Source: Bacteroidales bacterium (GTDB taxonomy: Bacteria; Bacteroidota; Bacteroidia; Bacteroidales; F082). From it: a stretch of 64,000 nt of DNA. Positions 28,608 through 36,461 of the stretch are shown here, in pieces; positions within the stretch are counted from its first letter, which is position 1, and every line of letters begins with the position of its first letter. The stretch is taken from the NCBI GenBank assembly GCA_015493525.1, contig WGCY01000001.1:56192-120191 (forward strand), given 5' to 3'. Position numbers and translations under genes: made by a program. The notes beneath the pieces are model-generated. The model had not been told where the DNA came from. It saw only the letters and a list, made by a program, of their open reading frames with translations, and searched no databases.

Positions 28608-29675
28608 ATGAAACATTCCGATTATAATCAGTATTTAAATTATGTGCCGGGTGTCCGGTTTTGGGTGATAACCATCGGCATTATTGTAACTTTTGCTGCT
28701 GTAAAGCAGATGAGCCATATTATCAATATGCTTTTGCTGGCTGCTTTTCTGACCGCTATCAGCCTTGCACCCCTGGAATGGCTTCGAAGAAAAGGTGTGA
28801 GTAAAGTTGTGGCCAATGTTATCATTATCCTTTCCGTGGTTATTGTTGTCTGGCTCCTCGGCGTACTGGTTAATGCAGCCGTCCACAGTTTCATGAACAA
28901 GTTACCATCCTACCAGGAAAAGTTCCAGTCTTTTTGGAATGATGCGGTCGCTTATTTGGCTGATTACGGTTTGATTGATAAAACGGCAGCTACAGGCGGG
29001 GAGTTTCTTCACGGAAAGGTATTGGCAATGATGGCACCGGTTGCCAGCGGATTTGGTTCGGTACTGTCGGGTATCCTTATTGTTTTTATCTTTTTTATTT
29101 TTTTAATAACCGAATCGGAACAATTTACCAAAAAGCTGGCTTACGTTTCACGGGATTCATCGAAACAGGCTACACTGGTCATCAGACAGCTCAGGAATTA
29201 TTTTGGAATAAAAACCCTGACGAGCCTGTCCACCGGAATCTTTGTCGCGATAGCATTGTACATTATTGGCGTTGATTTTGTTGTGCTTTGGGGCTTTCTG
29301 GCTTTCATTTTGAATTATATTCCGAGTATCGGCTCTTTTATCGCCGCAATTCCGGCAGTACTCCTGGCTTTTATTATCAATGGCCCTACGTCCGGGATTA
29401 TTACAATCATTGTTTACTTCGTTATCAATACCGTTATTGGTAATGTCGTTGAGCCACAACTTATGGGCCGGAACCTGGGGCTCTCCCCGTTTATTGTTTT
29501 CTTCTCCATGATCTTTTTCGGATATATCTTAGGCCCAATGGGCATGCTGATAGCCACACCACTTACAATTATTATCAAGATTGTTCTCGACAACCGTAAA
29601 GTTACCCGCGGACTTGGGATAATGCTCGGCGACGGAAAAGAATTGAAAAATATTGAAGTGGAGCAGGAGAACTAA
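28608..29675 (+). CDS. AI-2E family transporter (PerM/TqsA-like)
   Basis: Integral inner-membrane protein of 355 aa with about eight transmembrane segments arranged in the AI-2E exporter pattern: three near the N-terminus, a soluble segment (about 95-150), and the remainder in the C-terminal half with NYIPSIGSFIAAIPA and GNVVEPQLMGRNLGLSP, signature segments of the family. The family includes quorum-signal exporters and Na+/H+ antiporters; no substrate can be assigned. A longer in-frame reading from a TTG at 28548 is possible but the ATG at 28608 is preferred. Confidence 0.88.
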   Translation: MKHSDYNQYLNYVPGVRFWVITIGIIVTFAAVKQMSHIINMLLLAAFLTAISLAPLEWLRRKGVSKVVANVIIILSVVIVVWLLGVLVNAAVHSFMNKLPSYQEKFQSFWNDAVAYLADYGLIDKTAATGGEFLHGKVLAMMAPVASGFGSVLSGILIVFIFFIFLITESEQFTKKLAYVSRDSSKQATLVIRQLRNYFGIKTLTSLSTGIFVAIALYIIGVDFVVLWGFLAFILNYIPSIGSFIAAIPAVLLAFIINGPTSGIITIIVYFVINTVIGNVVEPQLMGRNLGLSPFIVFFSMIFFGYILGPMGMLIATPLTIIIKIVLDNRKVTRGLGIMLGDGKELKNIEVEQEN

Positions 29676-29742
29676 AATCTGAGGAGATATGGCTGAAGGC
29701 TAAAATCGCACCCACGCGTTTATTCCCGGGTTTGAAATGGCA

Positions 29743-30231
29743 TTATTTTTCCTTTTCTTTTTTCGGACTTTCCTTAAAATCCAGGGACAGTGAGTTCACA
29801 CAATAACGGGAACCTGTCGGCCGGGGACCATCGGGAAACAGATGGCCGAGATGGCTGCCGCAACGGGCGCACCTGATTTCTATCCTTTCCATGCCGTGGC
29901 TCGTATCACGTACTTCGATAATGTTTTTGTTGTTGGCCGGTGCGTAAAAGCTGGGCCATCCCGAGCCGGAATCGTATTTCGTATCCGAGGTGAAAAGCAG
30001 TGCCCCGCAAGCTGCACAATAGTAGTTGCCGTCTTTTTCGTTATGCCAGTATTTCCCGGTAAACGGGGGTTCGGTACCACATTGACGCAGCACCTGATAT
30101 TGTTGCGGGTCGAGCTTTTTTGCCCATTCTGTCTCTGTACGCTTTACTTTTTTCATAGTAATGTTGCCGTTTTGTCCCCGGGTCTGTGTAAGAATGAGAA
30201 ATCCAAGGAGGAAAAAGATTATTTTTTTCAT
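29743..30231 (-). CDS. msrB: Exported peptide-methionine (R)-S-oxide reductase
   Basis: Reduces methionine-R-sulfoxide in proteins. It is 162 aa. A signal peptide ([20 protein letters not shown]) precedes the MsrB domain, indicating a periplasmic repair enzyme. Zinc ligands are C72/C75 (CAAC) and C121/C124 (CARC); the catalytic cysteine is C144 in [14 protein letters not shown] and HLGHLF are intact. A TTG at 30243 is an upstream alternative. The divergent minus-7 element is only about 10 nt from this ATG, so an internal start at the later [11 protein letters not shown], giving a cytoplasmic form, cannot be excluded. Confidence 0.93.
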   Translation of the reverse strand: MKKIIFFLLGFLILTQTRGQNGNITMKKVKRTETEWAKKLDPQQYQVLRQCGTEPPFTGKYWHNEKDGNYYCAACGALLFTSDTKYDSGSGWPSFYAPANNKNIIEVRDTSHGMERIEIRCARCGSHLGHLFPDGPRPTGSRYCVNSLSLDFKESPKKEKEK

Positions 30232-30240
30232 AAGTGTCAA

Positions 30241-30248
30241 CAAAAGTA
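30241..30248 (-). promoter_or_regulatory. Minus-7 element for msrB
   Basis: Minus strand TACTTTTG, matching TAnnTTTG, directly upstream of the msrB ATG at 30231. It implies an almost leaderless mRNA or a later start. Confidence 0.4.
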
Positions 30249-30259
30249 AGGATTCTTTT

Positions 30260-30267
30260 TACATTTG
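30260..30267 (+). promoter_or_regulatory. Minus-7 element for the T9SS cargo gene
   Basis: TACATTTG, matching TAnnTTTG, 37 nt before the ATG at 30305 and only 11 nt from the divergent msrB element. Confidence 0.5.
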
Positions 30268-30304
30268 TCCTCTCATTAACTTTTCCGGTAACGGAATATA
30301 GCTT

Positions 30305-31495
30305 ATGAAGAATAGATATGGCTTTTCGCTGCTGTCGTTGGTGTGGCTGACAGTGGGATTTCTGTTGTGGCCGGCTCAGCCTGCCCTGTGCCAGTTGCCT
30401 TGTACCATCACTTCCAGCGAGGCTTCTCCGGTATGCTATGATGCCCCTTTTACTTTGTCGGTACAGGCACAAAACGGCCTGAAATATAAATGGTCCACGG
30501 GCGATACCACTTCCTCGATTACCGTACGGCTGACCAGTGCAGCCGATTTCACGGTTACGGTAACTGACCCGGTTCTCGGAGCTGTTTGTACCAGCCAGCC
30601 TTTGCATATGGATGTACGACAGAAAATAAATGTCCGTTTTAAACAATTGCAGCTGACCTGTACGGATGTCAGTCAGGATATCGGGAATACAGCGCAGGTA
30701 AAAGCTACGGCCTCCGGCGGATACACTTCTTCGGAGTATAAATATTTCTGGCAGGTAAAACCGATTCAGGTTTCTCCCGGCGATCCTTCGGTAGCTGTCG
30801 GGTTAAGTGCACATCAAGATTATGTTATTCGTGTGGCGGATCCCAATGGCTGTACCGTTCTGGATACTTTTTATACCCAAGCTTATTCCAATCCTGTTGT
30901 AAAAATAAAAACGTCGTCTGACACCGCTTATATTCAAAATCCGCACATTACCTTTTCTTTTGACAACCTCTCCGAAGATACCGTCCAAATATCCAACAGC
31001 TTTTGGGAATTTGATGGCGATCTAAACTCCTATTCGCAGCCGAAAGTTGTCCATACATTTGAAAAGGTGGGTACTTATTCCGCCTATCTCACTGTTTATA
31101 ACCAGCAGGGGTGCGATACCCTTTTTACCCATGTGGTGAATGTCTTTCCGGTGGATTTGTTTATTCCCAATGTGTTCACCCCCAATGGCGATGGCTACAA
31201 TGATTATTTTGTCATAAAGGCGAAAGACGCTTCTCAGCAGGGGACGAAAAGTGCCGTAAAGTTTGATGACGCTGCCCCGCGATATAAGCCGCTCAACGAT
31301 TATTACGAAAAAACCCATCTGGTGATTTTTAACCGCCTTGGCCGGAAAGTTTTTGAATCGGATAATTATAAAAACAACTGGGATGGTGGCGGCCTGCCGA
31401 ACGGGACGTACTTTTATGTGTTAAAATGTCAGGGATTTAAAGATAAGAATGTGGTCTATAAAGGCTCAGTTACTATCTTTGCACCGAAAAAATAA
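30305..31495 (+). CDS. PKD-domain protein with type IX secretion type-B sorting domain
   Basis: 396 aa surface or secreted protein. Signal peptide ends near PALCQ. An N-terminal Ig-like region (30-105) has a cysteine pair; a PKD-like domain is at about 200-280 (WEFDGDLNSYSQPKVVHTF, VGTYSAYLTVYN). The C-terminal domain (about 285-396) starts FIPNVFTPNGDGYND and ends with NGTYFYVLKC and KGSVTIF, the gliding motility-associated (GldM-cargo) C-terminal domain that directs export through the type IX secretion system. Its presence implies a T9SS elsewhere in the genome. The ligand or role is unknown. Confidence 0.88.
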   Translation: MKNRYGFSLLSLVWLTVGFLLWPAQPALCQLPCTITSSEASPVCYDAPFTLSVQAQNGLKYKWSTGDTTSSITVRLTSAADFTVTVTDPVLGAVCTSQPLHMDVRQKINVRFKQLQLTCTDVSQDIGNTAQVKATASGGYTSSEYKYFWQVKPIQVSPGDPSVAVGLSAHQDYVIRVADPNGCTVLDTFYTQAYSNPVVKIKTSSDTAYIQNPHITFSFDNLSEDTVQISNSFWEFDGDLNSYSQPKVVHTFEKVGTYSAYLTVYNQQGCDTLFTHVVNVFPVDLFIPNVFTPNGDGYNDYFVIKAKDASQQGTKSAVKFDDAAPRYKPLNDYYEKTHLVIFNRLGRKVFESDNYKNNWDGGGLPNGTYFYVLKCQGFKDKNVVYKGSVTIFAPKK

Positions 31496-31500
31496 AAACC

Positions 31501-31953
31501 ATGTCTGCAATGAAAAAAATTATCTTTCTTTTTGTTCTCTCCGGAGTGCTGGTTTTCAGTGCCTGCCGGAACCAGGGCACAAAAAACCAAACAAGCCGGA
31601 AAAATATCTCAACACAGATAGACAGCAATGCACCGGTAATGACGTTTACAACCATGAACCATGATTTTGGAAAGATGGAACAGGGAGAGATTGTGAAATA
31701 TACCTTTCATTTTAAGAATACGGGAAAATCGGCCCTGAAAATTGCCCGGGTCAGTACAAGTTGTGGCTGTACCGTGGGTGAATATCCCCATAATCCGGTG
31801 AAACCCGGTGGAGAGGGGGATGTGGTGGTAACTTTCAACAGTGCCCACAAAATGGGTTACCAAAACAAAAGTATTATGCTGCTCGGCAATACCAAACCCG
31901 CAAGGACGGTACTGCATATCAAAGCGATTGTCCAGGTTCCGAAAGATAAATAG
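31501..31953 (+). CDS. DUF1573 lipoprotein
   Basis: 150 aa. The signal ends in a lipobox with cysteine in VFSAC (C22), so it is probably a lipoprotein. One DUF1573 domain follows (about 42-145): HDFGKMEQGEIVKYTFHFKN, then SCGCTVGEYP and the KPGGEGDVVVTFNS pattern. This immunoglobulin-like, ASH-related fold is widespread in Bacteroidota; function is unknown. A second ATG at 31510 would give MKKIIFLFVL as the signal start. It begins 5 nt after the T9SS cargo stop, suggesting co-transcription. Confidence 0.85.
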   Translation: MSAMKKIIFLFVLSGVLVFSACRNQGTKNQTSRKNISTQIDSNAPVMTFTTMNHDFGKMEQGEIVKYTFHFKNTGKSALKIARVSTSCGCTVGEYPHNPVKPGGEGDVVVTFNSAHKMGYQNKSIMLLGNTKPARTVLHIKAIVQVPKDK

Positions 31954-32025
31954 CCAGGCTTTGTGGGCTTAAGAATTTTTATATTTAAAAAATAAAATCA
32001 ATTATAAACAATTAATCTACTGAGA

Positions 32026-32343
32026 ATGAACACATTATTTATTTTATTGCAAGCTTCAAAGGGACAGGGTTCTTCCTGGATGCAGTTATTGCCACTGTTA
32101 CTGATCCTGGTGGTATTTTATTTCTTTTTCATTTTGCCCCAAACCAAAAAGAACAAGGCCCAGAAAAAATTCAGGGAAAACCTTAAAAAAGGCGACAAAG
32201 TGGTAACCATTGGCGGGATTCACGGTAAACTTGCCGAAGTGAAAGAAAAAACCGTTGTCCTGGAAGTGGGTACCGGTGGAATGAAAATGACGGTTGAAAA
32301 ATCAGCCGTCGCCATGGACAACGAAACCATTGTCCAGAAATAA
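32026..32343 (+). CDS. yajC: Preprotein translocase subunit YajC
   Basis: 105 aa accessory Sec component associating with SecDF. One transmembrane segment (about 18-38, LLPLLLILVVFYFFFILPQ), followed by KKNKAQKKFRENLKKGDKVVTIGGIHGKLAEV, the typical basic cytoplasmic domain. secDF is not in the window. Confidence 0.94.
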   Translation: MNTLFILLQASKGQGSSWMQLLPLLLILVVFYFFFILPQTKKNKAQKKFRENLKKGDKVVTIGGIHGKLAEVKEKTVVLEVGTGGMKMTVEKSAVAMDNETIVQK

Positions 32344-32361
32344 AAGTTTATCGCCTTTCTG

Positions 32362-32408
32362 AAAAAAACCTTCTTCTTCCCGTGATGGGAAAGGGAAGGT
32401 TTTTTATT
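32362..32408 (+). terminator. Rho-independent terminator after yajC
   Basis: A long hairpin: AAAAAACCTTC (32363-32373) pairs with GAAGGTTTTTT (32395-32405), with an inner TTCCC/GGGAA stem. It ends in a T-tract. Confidence 0.85.
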
Positions 32409-32548
32409 TGGGGAAAGGTTTTTTGCCCGTTTGTCATTTAGAAAGCCCATTTAGTCTGGTATATTTCCCATTACGTATAATATCTTTTTTATTCCGGTCA
32501 GATTGCGGGACTTTTGCAACTGAAAATTAAGAAAAATAAGAAGAGAAT

Positions 32549-35023
32549 ATGATAAAGTCAGTTCGGATAACAGCCCTGCTCTGTTTGGGTTTTTTAATGG
32601 TTGCCTCTTTGAAAGCGCAACGTCCTTCTCACGAAGCCCCAAAACCCGCATCCGCCCCGGGTGGTGTTATATACGGGAAAGTAAAAGACATGTCGGAGAG
32701 GGTACCCATGGAATATACCAATGTTGTCCTTTACCGGTTGCCCGATTCGACCATGGTAAGTGGTGCCATAACCGGAAGGGACGGCTCTTTTAAATTAAAA
32801 GGTGTCAAGCCCGGCAGCTATTTTCTGAAAGTGCACTTCATTGGTTTTAAGATAAAAATAATACATGGCATAAAGATTGCCCATTCCGGGGATGAAATCA
32901 AACTGCCGGTGATTTTTCTGGAACCGGTATCTTCTACCTTAAAAGGGGTGGAGGTGAAGGCCGATCGTTCCCGTATTTCGTATCAGGTGGACAAAAAAGT
33001 GGTAAACGTTACCAAAGACCTGATGGCTTCTGCCGGCTCGGCCATCGATGTGCTCGAAAATGTACCCTCGGTAGATGTGGACATTGAAGGCAACGTTACC
33101 CTGCGCGGCTCTTCCAATTTTACGGTGCTCATCAACGGGCATCCCAGTGTGCTGGAAGGGAACGACGCTTTGCAACAGATTCCGGCTTCTTCTATTCAGC
33201 GGATAGAAATCATTACCAATCCTTCGGCCAAATACGATCCGGAAGGCGTGGGCGGTATTTTGAATATTATTCTTAAGAAGGACAAGAACCTGGGGATTAA
33301 TGGGATAATTAATGCATCGGCCGGAACCAAAAACAAATATCGTGGCAATGCACTCATCGGATACCGGACCAAAAAAATTAATGCTTTTGTTTCGGCAGAC
33401 GGCAGCTACCGCGATTTTAACATGAAAGTTACCTCTGATGACCAGACTTTTTATCCCGATACGACCAACTATCGCCATACAATGATTGATGGAATCAGGA
33501 ACCGCAACGGGTTTGGACTGAACGGTGGCCTCGACATTTATCTTGATAAAAAATCGACGCTCTCCCTTTTGGGAAAATACGGGGGATATGGCTTTGGCAT
33601 GGACAATACCAGCCGGCGGAATATTTATACCATTCCGGCTACCACCGATGTTTATTCAAAATCCGTTAGCCATTCCGACCGGTGGGGACATTATTATAAC
33701 CTGCAGGGCGATTTTCTGCACAAGTTTAACAGCCTGGGGCATCAAATTGAATTTTACGCCTATTATTCGGGAAAAAGCAGTGATGATGGAGAAAATCAAT
33801 CGGATTATGTTACCGATTCGCTTTGGAACGAGTTGGGGGTGGAACCTTCCAGCCTCAGGACACGCACGGTGGACACTTCCACCGATTTGAGGGTGAAAGC
33901 CGATTACAGCCTGCCCATAGGTGAGAAAGGGAAGCTGGAGGCCGGTTTGCAAAGCCGGTTTTACAACGAAAACGGCAGGTATACCTACGAGTCTTTTGAC
34001 ACGGTTACCGGAGACTGGATGCCCAACGATAAATATAAAAATGAGGTTGATTTTAAGCGGAATATCCATTCGGCATACGTTAGTTTTAAAAACAGGTACA
34101 AAAGTTTTGGCTATGAAGTGGGTTTCCGGACAGAATATACCGACAGGAGCGTGAAAAACAGCAATGGGAAAGCCCCTTTTCTGCTGCAAAGGTTTGACTA
34201 TTTCCCCACCCTGCATTTGTCCTACCAATTACCGAAAAACTACCAGGTTTATTCCAGTTACAGCCGCCGTATCAACCGCCCGGGGCAGTGGAGCCTGAAC
34301 CCGTTTCCCATGATTATTGACCCCTACAATATCCGGGTGGGGAATCCGGATTTACAACCCGAATACATCGATTCGTATGAACTTGGCTTGCAGAAAGTTT
34401 TTTCTAAATCATTCCTCTCGTTTGAGGCTTATTACCGGATGACCACCAACAAGATTACACGGGTGAGGCTGCTCGATACTGCCGGTATTATGATTCACAC
34501 CAGCAAGAACCTGGACAAAGATTATTCTGCGGGGGCAGAGATTATGGCCAACCTGAAAATTGTGAAATGGTTTAGCCTGAATGCCAGTTTCAATATCTAT
34601 CACTACCGTCTGAAAGGCAATCTGGAAGGCTCGGATGTGGCGGCGGAGTCTGTAAACTGGTCAATGCGCACGACCGCTTCTTTTTATTTGAAAAATAATT
34701 TCCGTATTCAGTGGATGGGGATTTATCGCAGTCCCACAGCCACGGTCCAGGGAACGCGAAAGGGATTTTTCTATACGAACCTGGCCGTGCGGAAAGATTT
34801 CTTCAAACGGAAACTAAACCTGACCCTTTCGGCACGTGACCTGTTGGGAACGGCAAGGTACGAATCAACTGCTTCGGGCAAAGGCTTTTACTCTCACATG
34901 GTTTTCCGCCGCGAATGGCCGATCATCACTTTAAATGTGGCCTATATTATCAATAATTACCGGCAGAAGCGAAAAAATAACAGTAACAACCAAAACAGTG
35001 CTCCCTCCGATATGGGCTTTTGA
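32549..35023 (+). CDS. Outer membrane beta-barrel receptor, TonB-dependent type
   Basis: 824 aa with a signal peptide (end near SLKAQ). A carboxypeptidase-regulatory-like domain (about 38-135, GVIYGKVKDM) precedes a plug domain (KVVNVTKDLMASAGSAIDVLENVPSVDV; VLINGHPSVL; RIEIITNPSAKYDPEG). The rest is a C-terminal beta-barrel of the outer-membrane-protein beta-barrel 3 family seen in Bacteroidota. Internal features include RRINRPGQWSLNP. No SusD partner is adjacent, so it is not a canonical SusCD pair. The imported substrate is unknown. The sequence ends with a soluble asparagine-rich tail (RKNNSNNQNSAPSD). Confidence 0.88.
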   Translation: MIKSVRITALLCLGFLMVASLKAQRPSHEAPKPASAPGGVIYGKVKDMSERVPMEYTNVVLYRLPDSTMVSGAITGRDGSFKLKGVKPGSYFLKVHFIGFKIKIIHGIKIAHSGDEIKLPVIFLEPVSSTLKGVEVKADRSRISYQVDKKVVNVTKDLMASAGSAIDVLENVPSVDVDIEGNVTLRGSSNFTVLINGHPSVLEGNDALQQIPASSIQRIEIITNPSAKYDPEGVGGILNIILKKDKNLGINGIINASAGTKNKYRGNALIGYRTKKINAFVSADGSYRDFNMKVTSDDQTFYPDTTNYRHTMIDGIRNRNGFGLNGGLDIYLDKKSTLSLLGKYGGYGFGMDNTSRRNIYTIPATTDVYSKSVSHSDRWGHYYNLQGDFLHKFNSLGHQIEFYAYYSGKSSDDGENQSDYVTDSLWNELGVEPSSLRTRTVDTSTDLRVKADYSLPIGEKGKLEAGLQSRFYNENGRYTYESFDTVTGDWMPNDKYKNEVDFKRNIHSAYVSFKNRYKSFGYEVGFRTEYTDRSVKNSNGKAPFLLQRFDYFPTLHLSYQLPKNYQVYSSYSRRINRPGQWSLNPFPMIIDPYNIRVGNPDLQPEYIDSYELGLQKVFSKSFLSFEAYYRMTTNKITRVRLLDTAGIMIHTSKNLDKDYSAGAEIMANLKIVKWFSLNASFNIYHYRLKGNLEGSDVAAESVNWSMRTTASFYLKNNFRIQWMGIYRSPTATVQGTRKGFFYTNLAVRKDFFKRKLNLTLSARDLLGTARYESTASGKGFYSHMVFRREWPIITLNVAYIINNYRQKRKNNSNNQNSAPSDMGF

Positions 35024-35117
35024 CAGGCCGGGCCTTACCGGATTTCTTGTTTGAACCGGAACAGGTGCAAATCAGGAAATCCTGTGTAAAAGGATAATCC
35101 ATCCGTTATATTTTGTT

Positions 35118-35125
35118 TAAATTTG
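35118..35125 (+). promoter_or_regulatory. Minus-7 element for the OsmC gene
   Basis: TAAATTTG, matching TAnnTTTG, 23 nt before the ATG at 35149; it supports that start over an upstream in-frame ATG at 35113. Confidence 0.5.
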
Positions 35126-35148
35126 CGCAAATTTTTAAAATTAGAATT

Positions 35149-35568
35149 ATGGCAACAAAAGTTCACACAACATGGAAAGGTAAAATGGCGTTTGAAGCCC
35201 AAATTGGCGGGTTTAACTTTATGATTGATGCAACGGAAGCTGTAGGTGGCGAAAATCGCGGCCCTCAACCTAAACCGTTGTCGTTGGTCTCACTGGCCGG
35301 CTGTACGGCCATGGACGTTATCTCTATTCTGGGAAAAATGCGCGTGGAACCTGATTTTTTTGATGTGGAAGTTGATGGTGAACTGACCGATGTGCATCCC
35401 AAATATTACCATACCATTAACATTAAATATGTTTTCAAAGGAGATAACCTGCCCATGGACAAGCTGGAAAAGGCGGTAAACCTTTCACAGGATCGCTATT
35501 GCGGCGTAACCGAAATGCTGCGTCGTGCGGCTAAAATAAACCATGAAATTGTTATCCTTGACAAATAA
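35149..35568 (+). CDS. OsmC/Ohr family protein
   Basis: 139 aa, full-length OsmC-like fold. The two family cysteines are C52 (SLAGCTAMDV) and a second in DRYCGVTEML, which in peroxidatic members reduce organic hydroperoxides. Short YhfA-like members of the family often have no proven activity, so function is assigned only to the family. The start at 35149 follows a minus-7 element; the longer reading from 35113 would overlap it. Confidence 0.88.
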   Translation: MATKVHTTWKGKMAFEAQIGGFNFMIDATEAVGGENRGPQPKPLSLVSLAGCTAMDVISILGKMRVEPDFFDVEVDGELTDVHPKYYHTINIKYVFKGDNLPMDKLEKAVNLSQDRYCGVTEMLRRAAKINHEIVILDK

Positions 35569-35587
35569 TAAGGTTGCATAAGAATTT

Positions 35588-35617
35588 AACCCGGGGGACA
35601 CTTTTCCGGGTTTTTTT
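35588..35617 (+). terminator. Rho-independent terminator after the OsmC gene
   Basis: AACCCGG (35588-35594) pairs with CCGGGTT (35606-35612), followed by TTTTT. The end overlaps the stop codon of the convergent NlpC/P60 gene. Confidence 0.8.
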
Positions 35618-36398
35618 ATGGTAGTATGCGTTTGATAAAGCGCAGTTTGTGTGTGTATTTTTTGGTGGTCTCGTTAAAAATCCCTTCATGGTCAATGGTG
35701 TCGATACGTACCTGGCCGGATGAATGGATAATCTGATGATTGCTGAGCAAAATGCCCACATGGACAATATTTCCATCTTCGTTTTCAAAAAAAGCAAGAT
35801 CGGCAGCTTCTGCTTCTTCCATAAAACTGATAAGACTGCCCTGACCGGCCTGTTGCGAGGCATCGCGATAAAGATTGTATCCACACATACGAAATACAAT
35901 TTGTGTAAATCCTGAACAATCATTACCAAAAAAAGAACGTCCTCCCCGGAGATAGGGGCTTCCAAGATAGTTTTTTGCTGTATCAATAATCACTCCCGGG
36001 GCTTGTTTACCATGAAGTGTGGGTACATCTTTGGGGAGAAAATATACTGTATCCCCAAGATGGAAACTGTTTTTGTTAAAACCCGGTAACCGGCTTCCCA
36101 TAACCAAAGGAAGATATTCCCCGCTCTCAGACCGGGCCTCCGTGTATTTTCCGGCAAGAAAAACGGCTTCGGCTTTTTCTGCCTGTTCAAGAAATGAAAC
36201 TGTAAGGGTTGTGTTCAGTTGTTTTTCGTCCACCCAGCCTTCATATCCATCGTGGGAAGTCTTTATAAAACTCCAGCTTTTGTAGCGGTCTGTGATATCA
36301 ACAATATCGCCAAAAAGCAGTTGGTTAATCATTTGGCTTTTGTCCGAAGGGTTCTCACGAACCGGTACCAGGGGGAGAATACAAATACCTTTGTTCAT
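35616..36398 (-). CDS. NlpC/P60 family peptidase with N-terminal SH3 domain
   Basis: Cysteine peptidase family that cleaves peptidoglycan stem peptides. It is 260 aa. An SH3-type cell-wall domain is at about 1-70 (VRENPSDKSQMINQLLFGDIV, WVDEKQL), with a further bacterial SH3-like region at 75-125. The NlpC/P60 domain has its catalytic cysteine in NDCSGFTQIVFRMCG and catalytic histidine in NIVHVGILL. No signal peptide is apparent, so location is uncertain; non-classical members of this type occur in Bacteroidota. Confidence 0.88.
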   Translation of the reverse strand: MNKGICILPLVPVRENPSDKSQMINQLLFGDIVDITDRYKSWSFIKTSHDGYEGWVDEKQLNTTLTVSFLEQAEKAEAVFLAGKYTEARSESGEYLPLVMGSRLPGFNKNSFHLGDTVYFLPKDVPTLHGKQAPGVIIDTAKNYLGSPYLRGGRSFFGNDCSGFTQIVFRMCGYNLYRDASQQAGQGSLISFMEEAEAADLAFFENEDGNIVHVGILLSNHQIIHSSGQVRIDTIDHEGIFNETTKKYTHKLRFIKRILP

Positions 36399-36436
36399 AA
36401 CAGCAGGTTAACGATGGATATAAATTCAGGTTTTCG

Positions 36437-36444
36437 TATCTTTG
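36437..36444 (+). promoter_or_regulatory. Minus-7 element for the PgpH-like gene
   Basis: TATCTTTG, matching TAnnTTTG, 17 nt before the ATG at 36462; this supports that start and rules against the in-frame upstream candidates. Confidence 0.5.
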
Positions 36445-36461
36445 CGACAAGAAAGAAAACC

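Noticed and set aside
36219..36461. Upstream extension of the PgpH-like gene
   Set aside because: No family similarity in the extra residues and a TAnnTTTG element at 36437 sits inside it.
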